NCBI RefSeq assembly: GCF_025998535.1 | Contig: NZ_AP024233.1 | Span: 3,310,001 to 3,374,000, forward strand | DNA length: 64,000 nt | Source: Desulfolithobacter dissulfuricans | GTDB lineage: Bacteria; Desulfobacterota; Desulfobulbia; Desulfobulbales; Desulfobulbaceae | Reading direction: 5' to 3' | In this document: positions 7,732-16,765 of the stretch, piece after piece | Layout: each line of letters opens with the position of its first letter | How positions within the stretch are numbered: the stretch's first letter is position 1 | The notes under the pieces: generated by a model | What the model saw: the letters and a program-made list of their open reading frames with translations, nothing else | The model's database searches: none | What the model was told of the DNA's origin: nothing | Made by a program: the position numbers and the translations under genes

Positions 7732-9660
7732 ATGTCCACCCTCCAGATCGGTGATACCCTCGACACCTTCGCCATCGACAGGATTGTCCATGGCGGGGCC
7801 ATGGCCCGTATCTACAGGGCCGTGGACCTGCTCACTGACCAGAGAGTGGTCCTCAAGATCCCCCTGGGCGATATCTTCAACCATCCCATGCGGTTCTACC
7901 ATTACCAGAACGAGGAACGAATCGGCCGTTTCCTCGATCATCCAGGTGTCGTCCGCTTCCTGTACCGGAAACGATCTCGGCCCTATATCATCCAGGAATA
8001 CGTGGAAGGACAGGAACTCCGGACCCTGGTCGGTCCCGGACGGACCATCCCCCTGGAGCGGGCCTGCAGCCTGGTGGGCCAACTCGCCCGGACCCTTGCC
8101 TATCTCCACGACCAGGGTATCTGCCATCTCGATCTCAAGCCGGAAAACATCATCATAACCAGCCAGGGAACCACCCGGCTGCTTGATTTCGGCCTGGCGA
8201 CCAGGAGAGGCATGGAGGACCTGCTGGGCGAAGATTTCCCGGTCCCCCACGGAACGCCCTACTATATCGCCCCGGAACAGCTGCAGAAAAGGCAATACGT
8301 GGAGGCAAGCGACCTCTACAGTCTGGGGGTGATACTCTATGAAATGCTCACCGGCCACCTGCCCTTTCCCAGGTCCGGAAAACTCTCCATCACCCGCTGG
8401 CGCCTCAAGGTGCGGCCGGTGCCGCCACGCTGTCATGCCCCGGACCTCCCGCCCCAGCTCCAGGAAATCATCCTCACCTGTCTTGAGCGGGACATCACGG
8501 CCCGTTTTGGGAGCGGTCTGGAGCTGGCCCGGGCCCTGGATCATTGGCGGAATGCTCCTGTAACCGAGCTCGGCACGAGAACCCGTAATCCGTGGCAATG
8601 GGTCGCCTTTCTTCTTCCCTCACCACCGCCACTGGCACAAGCGGATCCAGCAGACCACCTCAGCGATGGAAAGAAGTGCTACCACGTGCTCGGAGCGGTG
8701 ATCAACGACAACGCCGCCGAACCGGTGGTCGAGGAAGTGCGGCACCAGGCCCTGCTCAACCACGGCCGGGCCACACTGCTCTTTGTCATCGAGGATGAGG
8801 GGGACGACCAGTTCCTCAAATACCGCCGGCAAATAGAAGGCGAACAGTTTCGCCAGCGCCTGGAAACCTTTATTCAGCGCTTTCGTCATTATAACCTGGA
8901 TCCCACCATCCGCCTGGTACGCGGCCATGTCGTGGAAACCATCCTTGAAATTGCCGACAAAATTCAGGCTGAGCTGATCGTTCTCGGTCCGCCCCGCCGA
9001 CCCGATTCTCTTTTCAGTCAATCGGTGGTCGATGCGGTCACGGCCGGCAGCCATGCTCCGGTCCTGATCGCTCATCCGCTCGATAACGACGAGATCTGGA
9101 AACTGGTCGAGCGTCCGCCCCACGACCTGAGCGGCCGCCAGGTGCTGGCCCTGGATCTTTTTCTGATCGACTGCTGGTTCGATCACGTGGCCTGGATCGG
9201 GGACCTGGCTCTGGCCCTGGTACGGAAAAATGCTCCGCCCCCGGATCCGGGGGCACACCATTGCTGTATCCAGGAGTGGCTTGAGCTTCTCCGTTCCTCC
9301 CCCGGCTGGCAGGAGGTGGGCGAACTCCTGGAGCCGATCCACACCGAGATACACGCTATTGGCGAAGACATGCGGACCCGTGCCGGAGAGGATGAGGCCT
9401 TGAAATCTCTCTATCTCCACCGGGCCCTGCCCTGTGCCTGCCGATTTCGCGAACAGCTCCAGAAGGTCAGTAGACTTGTCCGCAACCTGTCCGGCCAGCG
9501 ACAGCTGGAGCAGCTGACCACCCTGTCGGCGACCTGCTGCCCGGTGTATGCCACCACCATGCCCTTCGGTGGACCGCTGCTCCAACTCCACACCATCAGG
9601 CAATACATGGAAAATCATCCCGGACCATCGACATCCGGTACCAGTGGAAGATCCAACTGA
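7732..9660 (+). CDS. Ser/Thr protein kinase fused to a UspA domain
   Basis: 642 residues. A Hanks-type kinase domain (about 10-275) shows a modified glycine loop (HGGAMARIY), catalytic Lys in VVLKIPL, catalytic loop CHLDLKPENI, DFG in LLDFGLA and APE in IAPEQL, so it should be active. A UspA-like domain (about 305-450) includes VLIAHP and DKIQAELIVLGPP. The last 190 residues are helical with several Cys/His residues and no family I recognise. There is no membrane segment, so it should be cytosolic. Its stop overlaps the ATG of a phosphoesterase (TGATG), and a haem-sensor/kinase-fold gene follows: a kinase, phosphatase-like and sensor set in one operon. Confidence 0.9.
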   Translation: MSTLQIGDTLDTFAIDRIVHGGAMARIYRAVDLLTDQRVVLKIPLGDIFNHPMRFYHYQNEERIGRFLDHPGVVRFLYRKRSRPYIIQEYVEGQELRTLVGPGRTIPLERACSLVGQLARTLAYLHDQGICHLDLKPENIIITSQGTTRLLDFGLATRRGMEDLLGEDFPVPHGTPYYIAPEQLQKRQYVEASDLYSLGVILYEMLTGHLPFPRSGKLSITRWRLKVRPVPPRCHAPDLPPQLQEIILTCLERDITARFGSGLELARALDHWRNAPVTELGTRTRNPWQWVAFLLPSPPPLAQADPADHLSDGKKCYHVLGAVINDNAAEPVVEEVRHQALLNHGRATLLFVIEDEGDDQFLKYRRQIEGEQFRQRLETFIQRFRHYNLDPTIRLVRGHVVETILEIADKIQAELIVLGPPRRPDSLFSQSVVDAVTAGSHAPVLIAHPLDNDEIWKLVERPPHDLSGRQVLALDLFLIDCWFDHVAWIGDLALALVRKNAPPPDPGAHHCCIQEWLELLRSSPGWQEVGELLEPIHTEIHAIGEDMRTRAGEDEALKSLYLHRALPCACRFREQLQKVSRLVRNLSGQRQLEQLTTLSATCCPVYATTMPFGGPLLQLHTIRQYMENHPGPSTSGTSGRSN

Positions 9661-10403
9661 TGCGTCTGGCCGTATTTGCCGATATCCATGCCAACCTGGA
9701 GGCACTGGTGGCGGTACTCGATGATGCCGCCGGACGCCACGTACATCGCTATTTCTGTCTCGGGGACATCGTCGGCTACGGACCAGACCCCAACGGGTGC
9801 ATCGAGCTTGTCCGCTCCCTGCCCCGGGCCAACTGCCTCGCCGGCAACCACGATGCCGCCGTCACCTGGCGATACTCGCCCTACAATATGAACAGGAAGG
9901 CCACCGAGGCCATCTTCTGGACCATGGACCAGCTGACGAAAAAGCACAGCGATTTTCTCGAAGACCTGCCTCTGATCCTGCCCATGGGCGACATGCTCTT
10001 TGCCCATGCCAACCCCTATAACCCGGGGGCCTATCGCTATGTTCTCAGCAGCAAGTACGCCCTCCGTTCCTTCCGGGCTACCCGGGCACGGCTCCTCTTT
10101 GTCTCCCACACCCATCGGCCGATGATCATCACCAGGAAAAACTTTTTTCAGGTCGAATTTTTCGAGCCACAAGGGGAGATCACCTGCAGTCTCAACCCGG
10201 AAAAACGCCATATCATCAACTGCGGCTCTGTCGGCCAGCCCCGCGACCGGGACCCAAGGGCCTGTTACTGCATTCTCGACACCAGAAAAAACACCTTGGA
10301 ATTTCGCAGAGTTGAATATGATATCGGCCAAACAGCGAAAAAAATACAACGCATCGACGGCCTCTCCGACACCCTGGTCCAGCGGCTGCTCCAGGGGAAA
10401 TGA
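9660..10403 (+). CDS. Calcineurin-type metallophosphoesterase (YfcE-like)
   Basis: 247 residues. Metal-binding motifs in order: FADIHANLEAL, LGDIVGYGP, GNHDAAV and SHTHRP, with a C-terminal NCGSVGQPRD motif typical of YfcE/DNA-phosphoesterase members. It starts inside the stop codon of the kinase-UspA gene, so it is translationally coupled. It might dephosphorylate products of the neighbouring kinase, but the family mostly hydrolyses small phosphodiesters or phosphomonoesters, so this is inference from context. Confidence 0.88.
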   Translation: MRLAVFADIHANLEALVAVLDDAAGRHVHRYFCLGDIVGYGPDPNGCIELVRSLPRANCLAGNHDAAVTWRYSPYNMNRKATEAIFWTMDQLTKKHSDFLEDLPLILPMGDMLFAHANPYNPGAYRYVLSSKYALRSFRATRARLLFVSHTHRPMIITRKNFFQVEFFEPQGEITCSLNPEKRHIINCGSVGQPRDRDPRACYCILDTRKNTLEFRRVEYDIGQTAKKIQRIDGLSDTLVQRLLQGK

Positions 10404-10475
10404 CCGGCGGCTGCTCCCGCACCAGACCCCATCTCTGATCGGGACCCGTCACCGGAACAGACAGGGAAAGAAACC

Positions 10476-12149
10476 ATGATCAAGTACGTGAATGATATGA
10501 ACCTGCGCACCAAATTCCTGCTCTGGTCGGCGCTGCTCCTTGTCGGCTTTGGCCTCCTGGCCTCCACCCTCTACTACCTTCACCTCAAATCCATCCTGGT
10601 CCGGGACGCACTCGACACTTCGGAGGTGATTCTCCTGGAAGTGGAATCCATTCGCGAATACGTACGGGACGTGCTGCGGCCGACCATATCCCGCCGCGAA
10701 CCTCCGGATACCTTTATCATCGAGGCCATGTCATCCACCTTTGTCAGCCTCAACATCATGCGCCGCTTCGGAACCAAAATGGAGGGCTACAGCTTTCGCC
10801 GGGCCGCCCTCAATCCACTCAATCCCGACAACCGGGCCGATGACTTTGAAGAGGAAATGTTCTCCTGGTTCGAAGAGGATCCCTCACGGACCCTGTGGCG
10901 CGGCATCGTGGTGCGAAACGGCCAGCTCTCTTTTGTGACCATAATCCCCGACTACATGGAAAAAAGCTGCCTGCGCTGCCACGGCGATGCCTCCCGGGCC
11001 CCGGCCGAGGTGGTCCGCCGGTACGGCACTGCGGGCGGTTTTCGCTTCAAGGAGGGGGACCTGGCCGGTATCAATTCCGTGTCCATCCCGGTGGCCGAGG
11101 CCTTTGCCCGGATCAGGCGCAACTCCATCATCGTCTTTGTCGTCATCCAGGCAGGCGCCGCCCTGCTCCTGTTTCTCTTCAGCGTCCTCTTCAACAACCT
11201 GGTCATCAGACGGCTCACCCATGTGAACCACGCCCTGGTGGCAAAGAAAACCTCCAGGCAGCCGAACCAGGATGAGCTGGATATATTGCGGCAATCGGTA
11301 ACCTCCCTGTCCCGGTATGTCCGGGCTGCCCGCAAGGGAGCCGGCCTGCAGCCGAATTTCATCGACTCCTGGTCCATCGGACCGCCGATAACCGGCGGCA
11401 CCCTTTCCTGGATCTACCAGGGACGGGACCTGGCCGTAAACAGAGACATATCGCTGAAGATCGGCCTGAGCGAAGTCCTGGCCAATCCCCTGTACGAGAC
11501 CTGCCTGCGGACCGAGCTCAGGATATTTGCCAGCTTCCACCATGAATGCGTGCCGGAGATCATCGCAACACGCGAGGATATGCTGGTCATGGAGCCGCTA
11601 CCGCAAATGGATCTGGCCGAATGGATAGAATCGACCCGAAACCACACCCTGGGCAGGAAAACCATCCTGGCCAGGCTCTGCGACCTGGTGGCCACCATGC
11701 ACACTGCCGGCATAGTCCACCATGATCTGCGGCCGGAAATCTTTCTCGTCGGGGACACGGAGAAGGAGATAAAAATCATCGACATGGGACTGGCCTCCTG
11801 GCGCGAAATCCCCGATGTCATCCTCTCCTCGGGTCTCGGCCCCCAGGGAGACTTTGCTTCCATGGCCCCGGAACAGCTCCGGGGTGAGCGGTCCAATCCG
11901 CTTAGCGATATCTATGCACTTGGAGTACTTCTCTACCGGATGGTCACCAGAACCATGCCGTTTGCAGCCCGTCCTTCAGGCCCCAGGGGTTGGCTCCAGG
12001 CCAAAAAAGAGGTGGTGCCCCCCTCTGCCCGTGGTGCGGACATCACCCCGGAGCTGGAACAGATCATTCTCAGGGCCATGGCCTGGGAACCGGCGAAACG
12101 GTATCAGTGGATCGAAGACCTGTGGGAGGACCTGAAAAGAGCCCTGTAA
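10476..12149 (+). CDS. Membrane haem-sensor (Tll0287/DUF3365) fused to a degenerate Ser/Thr-kinase domain
   Basis: 557 residues. A membrane segment (about 15-35), a periplasmic DUF3365-like domain with haem motif CLRCH at 165-169, a second membrane segment (about 213-237), a short linker, then a protein-kinase fold (about 295-557). In the kinase part the ATP-anchoring Lys is present (ISLKIGL), but the catalytic loop reads HHDLRPEI instead of HRDLKPEN, so the metal-binding Asn is Ile and the loop Lys is Arg. DFG reads DMG, and APE is kept (MAPEQL). It may be a pseudokinase or weak kinase gated by haem or redox state. The sensor half is related to the histidine kinase at 1066-3624. Confidence 0.88.
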   Translation: MIKYVNDMNLRTKFLLWSALLLVGFGLLASTLYYLHLKSILVRDALDTSEVILLEVESIREYVRDVLRPTISRREPPDTFIIEAMSSTFVSLNIMRRFGTKMEGYSFRRAALNPLNPDNRADDFEEEMFSWFEEDPSRTLWRGIVVRNGQLSFVTIIPDYMEKSCLRCHGDASRAPAEVVRRYGTAGGFRFKEGDLAGINSVSIPVAEAFARIRRNSIIVFVVIQAGAALLLFLFSVLFNNLVIRRLTHVNHALVAKKTSRQPNQDELDILRQSVTSLSRYVRAARKGAGLQPNFIDSWSIGPPITGGTLSWIYQGRDLAVNRDISLKIGLSEVLANPLYETCLRTELRIFASFHHECVPEIIATREDMLVMEPLPQMDLAEWIESTRNHTLGRKTILARLCDLVATMHTAGIVHHDLRPEIFLVGDTEKEIKIIDMGLASWREIPDVILSSGLGPQGDFASMAPEQLRGERSNPLSDIYALGVLLYRMVTRTMPFAARPSGPRGWLQAKKEVVPPSARGADITPELEQIILRAMAWEPAKRYQWIEDLWEDLKRAL

Positions 12150-12166
12150 TCCACACGCTCAAGGAC

Positions 12167-12197
12167 GGGATCACACTGCAAAACACGGCGTGATCCC
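12167..12197. terminator. Hairpin between convergent genes
   Basis: GGGATCAC (12167-12174) pairs perfectly with GTGATCCC (12190-12197). It lies between two convergent genes. The T-rich tail is weak on both strands, so termination is plausible but not certain. Confidence 0.45.
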
Positions 12198-12256
12198 TCT
12201 TCAGGGACATCCGTACATGAACGGAGGAATGGAATGTCGGTCGCCCGGCAGGCCCG

Positions 12257-12910
12257 CTACACCAGCGGCACGAAGGAGACACCGAGGATTTCCCGGGCTT
12301 TGATGTTGCCCCCGGTGTCCTTTTCCACCAGGTAGAGCTTCTGATAGCTGTAGGGCTCTCCCACCGGGATGACCAGTCTGGATCCGGGCTTGAGCTGCTC
12401 TATGAGCGGTGAAGGAATATGACTGGCGGCAGCGGTGACGATGATGCCATCATAGGGCGCATGCTCGGGCCAGCCCTCGTAGCCGTTGCCTGTCTTGAGA
12501 TGGATGTTGTCGTAGCCAAGCTCCCTGAACAGTCGCTGCGCGGTGGAGCTGAGTTCCGGCACCACCTCCACGCTGTACACCTCTTTGCACAGCCGGGAGA
12601 GGATGGCGCTCTGGTAGCCGGAACCGGTCCCGATTTCCAGCACCCGGTGTTCCGGCCTGGTCCGCAGCAAATCGGTCATCAGGGCCACGATGAAGGGCTG
12701 GGAAATGGTCTGGCCGTGACCGATGGGCAGCGGGCCGTTGTCAAAGGCGGCATGTTTCAGGTGATCCGGGACAAAGGCGTCCCTTGGTACCTCACGCATG
12801 GCGTCCATGACCCTTGGGTCCAGATGATTCCGGCCGATCAGCTGGCGGGTGTAGGCCACCTCCCTTTCGATGTCCTCGATCATGCGCTGCTGCCCGTTCT
12901 TCCTGTTCAT
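12257..12910 (-). CDS. pcm: Protein-L-isoaspartate O-methyltransferase
   Basis: 217 residues, normal for the family. The diagnostic PCMT motifs are visible: REVPRDAFVP, the GHGQTISQPFIVALMTDLL substrate segment, SAM-binding VLEIGTGSGYQSAIL, and the late motif GYDNIHLKTGNGYEGWPEHAPYDGIIVTAAA in pieces. It repairs isoaspartyl residues in damaged proteins, using SAM in the cytosol. Its ATG overlaps the stop of the small upstream ORF by 4 bp (ATGA), showing translational coupling to the adenosylhomocysteinase relic. Confidence 0.95.
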   Translation of the reverse strand: MNRKNGQQRMIEDIEREVAYTRQLIGRNHLDPRVMDAMREVPRDAFVPDHLKHAAFDNGPLPIGHGQTISQPFIVALMTDLLRTRPEHRVLEIGTGSGYQSAILSRLCKEVYSVEVVPELSSTAQRLFRELGYDNIHLKTGNGYEGWPEHAPYDGIIVTAAASHIPSPLIEQLKPGSRLVIPVGEPYSYQKLYLVEKDTGGNIKAREILGVSFVPLV

Positions 12911-13110
12911 GTACCCTCCTCCCAGGATGCGAGATACTCCCGCTGTTCCGGTGTCAGCTCATCGATGGCAATGTCCATGGCTGCCAGCTTGAGTCGGGCC
13001 ACTTCGCTGTCGATTTCCTGTGGCACTCCGTGAACCCGTTTCTCCAGGGCCTGCCCGTGGCGGGCCAGGTATACTGCACAGAAAAGCTGGTTGGCAAAAC
13101 TCATGTCCAT
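12907..13110 (-). CDS. Orphan C-terminal segment of adenosylhomocysteinase (AhcY relic or micro-protein)
   Basis: 67 residues that match, from memory, the extreme C-terminus of bacterial/archaeal-type S-adenosylhomocysteine hydrolase: MDMSFANQ at the start, PQEIDSEVARLKL in the middle and LTPEQREYLASWEEGT at the end. The full enzyme is about 420 residues; the catalytic and NAD-binding parts are missing. The reading frame upstream is open for at least 28 codons, but those residues do not resemble AhcY. The ATG has a strong Shine-Dalgarno (GAGGAGG, 5 nt before it) and the stop overlaps pcm. It is either a decayed ahcY whose end is kept to couple pcm translation, or a retained small protein. Confidence 0.7.
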   Translation of the reverse strand: MDMSFANQLFCAVYLARHGQALEKRVHGVPQEIDSEVARLKLAAMDIAIDELTPEQREYLASWEEGT

Positions 13111-13195
13111 GGCAGCCTCCTCATCCCCTGTTCTACCTATTATCTCCCCCTTCGAGGTTCCGGATGGCCGAGTTGCGACAGGATGGCACGGGTGG

Positions 13196-14347
13196 TCAGA
13201 GGGAGAGAAAGCCGTCCGGGGCCAGGCTGGTGGCCAACATCACCGCATTGATATCCAGATGTTCCTTCCAGGTTGCAGCCTCCCGGTTGAGGGGATCGAG
13301 CCAGAAGGCCTCGATCTCTCCGGCCAGGGACTGATAGCCCCTCAGGCGGCCCACCACTTCCGGCAGGCGACCGTGACTTTCATACTGTTCAGGCTGTTGG
13401 CAGGTCGATCGATGGAGCCGCTCCATGGCCCGCAGGCCGATGGCGAGCCCGAATTCCCGAAACGGCAGCCGGTACGGTGCCGGCAACCGGAGGGGTTCGG
13501 TGAGAACAAAAGCGTGCAGGCCAGCCGCAGCGCTGTCCACTATGGTCGTGAGCAGTCCAGGCTGATTGAATCCACACTGGATCATCATCTGCGCCAGCTT
13601 CCAGCCGTCGGTCAACAGCCCGCCAATGCCCAGCGCATCATCGGTTGCCCAGTTCCGGTCCCGGCAGATCTCCGCCAGTTCCCTGATCTCGTTGCCAAGA
13701 TCCACAGCCGCGGGATCGGTTTCGCCCTCTGGCAGGCAAAGCTGGAGCTGGTTGTAGGTGATGTAGCCGTCCAGGGGATCATGCTGCCCCATTGAGGGCA
13801 CCAGTGGCCGGCTCAGGTCGATGCTCATCTTCCAGTACATCCGCCGGGGACCACCGGAAGGAGGCAGGTAGGTGAAGCGAGCGTGGACGGCCCTGGCCAT
13901 TTCCACCGCCCAGCGGTTATAGGTGGGATCGCCCGTGACCCGGCTCAACCGGTTCAGAGCGTGCATCCACTTGGTCAGATAATGGAAGTACTGGCCGTCC
14001 CGCTTCCACTCCAGGGCTTCGTCAAAAGGATCTCCGGGAGCACGTTCATTCATTTTCTTGCCGATGCGCAGGCCGCCGATGGTGGGATGGTGCTCGCCTT
14101 CCGCCTCGCCAAGACCACTGATCCAGCCTTTGCGTGCGTCATCGGGTCGATGGCGCCCCAGGGTGTGATGTACCTGGTCCACCAGGGCCAGAGCCAGGTC
14201 CAGATATTTCCGCTCACCGGTCTGGTCATGAAGTCCCAGGAAATTGCAGACTGCAAAGGCGTCGGTCCACAGGTACCGCCGGGGCTGTTCCGTGGCCGGT
14301 GACAACCCGGTCCGGCGGGCAAACTCGATCATCAGCTCTTCAATCAT
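13196..14347 (-). CDS. Uncharacterised protein, probable (alpha/alpha)6-barrel fold
   Basis: 383 residues with repeated helix-pair patterns and aromatic/acidic motifs (YLWTDAFAVCNFLGLH, RDGQYFHYLTKWMHALNRL, WATDDALGIGGLLTDGWKLAQ) as in six-hairpin glycosidase-like proteins. No signal peptide is seen. I cannot name a substrate. The gene lies 85 bp upstream of the AhcY relic on the same strand and may share its transcript. Confidence 0.78.
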   Translation of the reverse strand: MIEELMIEFARRTGLSPATEQPRRYLWTDAFAVCNFLGLHDQTGERKYLDLALALVDQVHHTLGRHRPDDARKGWISGLGEAEGEHHPTIGGLRIGKKMNERAPGDPFDEALEWKRDGQYFHYLTKWMHALNRLSRVTGDPTYNRWAVEMARAVHARFTYLPPSGGPRRMYWKMSIDLSRPLVPSMGQHDPLDGYITYNQLQLCLPEGETDPAAVDLGNEIRELAEICRDRNWATDDALGIGGLLTDGWKLAQMMIQCGFNQPGLLTTIVDSAAAGLHAFVLTEPLRLPAPYRLPFREFGLAIGLRAMERLHRSTCQQPEQYESHGRLPEVVGRLRGYQSLAGEIEAFWLDPLNREAATWKEHLDINAVMLATSLAPDGFLSL

Positions 14348-14676
14348 GGCCTGTTCCTCCAGACCTCATCCCCGCATTCCGAAGACATACCTTTCTCTCC
14401 GGTTCATCACCGTGAAGACGCCACCGGAGAATGCCACAGGCTCAAGAGTGCCGGATCAGCCATGCACGAAACCGACTCTGCACCCCCAGGAACAAAGAAC
14501 GATAAATAAACAGAGATGAGCCGCACCACCCGATCCTTCCCGGCAGGGAGTCGAGCCGGTGACTGATATATTTAACACCCATGCACGCTCCCACGACCTG
14601 CACAACAAAACATGAAAGCTGTTGTCCCCCTGGAGGATGGAACAAGACTTTCACATAAAAAGTAATCATCAGCAGA
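14348..14676. other. Gene-free stretch before the group II introns
   Basis: 329 bp. It should hold the promoter of the leftward gene ending at 13196. No credible ORF, hairpin or repeat was recognised. Confidence 0.4.
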
Positions 14677-16765
14677 ATCGAGTAGGGTGAGGCAAGTTAA
14701 TTACGCTTGCCTCATCCCTCTCACAGAACCGTACGTACGGGTCTCGTATACGGCTCCTGTTTATTTTCCTTCATATTGAAACAGAGATTCCAGTAGATAC
14801 AGCACCAAGATCAAAGAGACCCAAGCCCCGGTGTAAATATCCGTTGGGCAGGGCATAATGGCTCAAAGGACTTGCCGCATTGGCCCAGGAGTTCATTTTG
14901 ATCGCATCAAACTTCCCCCTGTATCCAAGCTGCCTCAGCCTGCGGTGAAGCCGATTGGGCTTCTTCCACAATTTCAGCTGGATGGCTCGCAGTCTTCTCC
15001 GAATCCATCTCATCAGCCTTGAAAATTCTCCTGTGCAGTTCGCTATCCGGAAGTAGTTGGCAAATCCCCTCAAGAGCGGATTGAGATCTGCAATCACTTT
15101 CTCAAGATTCACCGGGGAATTACGCCGGGTCATTGCCTTGACCTTTGCCTTGAAAGACTTAATCTTGCCTCGCTGGATTTGCGTATACTGAGAGCATACG
15201 GATACTCCCAGAAAGTTTACGCCCCGACTGCTGTGGCAGATATGGGTCTTTTCACGGTTGACAGTCAGCAGCAATTCTCCTTCAAGATAGTGCCGTGCCT
15301 GCTCAAGAGCATTCTCGGCCGCTTTCTTTGATTGGCACAGAATCAGGATATCGTCCGCATAGCGGACTATTCGGTGGCCACGATTCTTCATGAATTGATC
15401 AAAAGAATCGAGATACACATTGGCTATCAGAGGGCTGATCACGCCGCCCTGTGGACTGCCGATCTCGCTAGCCGTAAATCCCGAATCCGTCATTACACCG
15501 CTCTTCAGAAACTTCTCCAGGAGACCGAGGATACTCCCGTCCCTGATCCGGCGACGAAAGGCGCTGAGGATGAGATCATGGTCCAAGGTGTCAAAGCATT
15601 TGGACAGATCCATATCAACTACCCACTTTCGATCGTAGTCACGGATAAACATCGTCGCCTTGGATATCGCCTGATGACAACTGCGGCCTGGGCGATAGCC
15701 ATAGCTCGACGGGTGGAAATCCCGATCGAATATCGGCAGGAGAATGTCGAGCAGTGCCTGCTGCACTACACGGTCACGGACTGCTGGAATACCGAGCAAC
15801 CGAACTCCTCCGGTTGGCTTGGGTATCTCTACCCGGCGCACGGCCAGTGGCTGGTAACTCTTTTCCCACAGTTCCTTCAGGAGACAGTCGATGTTGGCTT
15901 CGGCTGATGCGGCAAAGTCCTTGATGGACTGGCCGTCTATTCCGGCAGCTCCCTTCGCAGACCTCACCTTCCCAAACGCCTTGTGCAGAGCGTCCCTGCT
16001 CAGCATCCGGTCATACAGACTGTACCAAACGTCAACCATGCTCCTGTCCTGCGTCCCCATCCCTCCACTTCTGCCTGGAATCCCCGGGTCTTCACCCAAA
16101 TGAGAGCGCCTTCTATCCCAATGGGCAATGTACGCTCAACTGTTCAGGTTACTCCGATGAACGGCCAAAATCAGCAGACGGCCTCTCACAGCATACCGCC
16201 GAAAATGTGCCCCGCCCCGTCGGGCAGCTTGTGTTCTGACTCCAGACCTCCATGATCTTCAGGGAACCTTCAAATAAACTTCATCCCTTCGCAACTGATA
16301 CCGCTTTTGGCAAATACCAGCCCCTGTCAAACAACGCTGACAGGTCATCCCGGTTTTATCCTCCACGCTGTTACCAGGCTTCTCCGGCCGGGATTTCATC
16401 ACTACTACGGAATCATCTGCCACCTCCCACCGCTTCGGTAGGCCTTGGATCTCTCCTTGAACCTTCCTTAACTCTCGTACTGCAAGTACGCTAGGAGGCT
16501 TCCCCGGTTAAGGCGAACTCCCGGTGAGCAATCCCATCCTCAATCACGCCAAAGGTCTGACCAGGTATCGGGCTTCACGCTATTGTGCACGCTTACCCAC
16601 CTATGACGCCGAATCAGGTTCACTTACGCTATGTACCGCTCACTTCCTATCGCTTCCTTCAGACCCTGCCGTTGCCAGCAACGCCCTTGCGATTCGGATT
16701 GTCTTCCCCCTGGTCGGGGTGACGCCTGCGTTCCGCAGGCTGGGTTTGCCCGCCATGCCGGGCAA
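14677..16765 (-). mobile_element. Group II intron, copy A (lacks its first 5-6 nt)
   Basis: On the minus strand the 3' part shows a typical domain V (14727-14757, beginning GAGCCGTA and ending TACGGTTC) and a domain VI hairpin with arms GGCAAG/CTTGCC (about 14691-14711), ending CTACTCGAT at 14677. The body is the same as copy B with an offset of 2089 bp. At its 5' end, however, the GTGTG that begins copy B is missing and copy B's 3' end is joined directly. Loss of the 5' splice site should block normal splicing of this copy. A one-base difference (five C versus four C near 16706) is the only internal difference I noticed. Confidence 0.88.
14771..16099 (-). CDS. ltrA: Group II intron reverse transcriptase/maturase (copy A)
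   Basis: 442 residues. Reverse transcriptase blocks: RRVEIPKPTGGVRLLGIP, SYGYRPGRSCHQAI, DMDLSKCFDTLDH, IGSPQGGVISPLIANVYL and the active site YADD, followed by the maturase (GIIM/domain X) segment with PLLRGFANYFRIANC. No C-terminal HNH endonuclease is visible. The protein is identical in length and translation to copy B. Confidence 0.95.
   Translation of the reverse strand: MGEDPGIPGRSGGMGTQDRSMVDVWYSLYDRMLSRDALHKAFGKVRSAKGAAGIDGQSIKDFAASAEANIDCLLKELWEKSYQPLAVRRVEIPKPTGGVRLLGIPAVRDRVVQQALLDILLPIFDRDFHPSSYGYRPGRSCHQAISKATMFIRDYDRKWVVDMDLSKCFDTLDHDLILSAFRRRIRDGSILGLLEKFLKSGVMTDSGFTASEIGSPQGGVISPLIANVYLDSFDQFMKNRGHRIVRYADDILILCQSKKAAENALEQARHYLEGELLLTVNREKTHICHSSRGVNFLGVSVCSQYTQIQRGKIKSFKAKVKAMTRRNSPVNLEKVIADLNPLLRGFANYFRIANCTGEFSRLMRWIRRRLRAIQLKLWKKPNRLHRRLRQLGYRGKFDAIKMNSWANAASPLSHYALPNGYLHRGLGLFDLGAVSTGISVSI

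Noticed and set aside
15332-15907. 191-codon plus-strand frame inside the introns (repeated at 17421)
   Set aside because: Antisense to the reverse transcriptase palm; duplicated only because the intron is duplicated.
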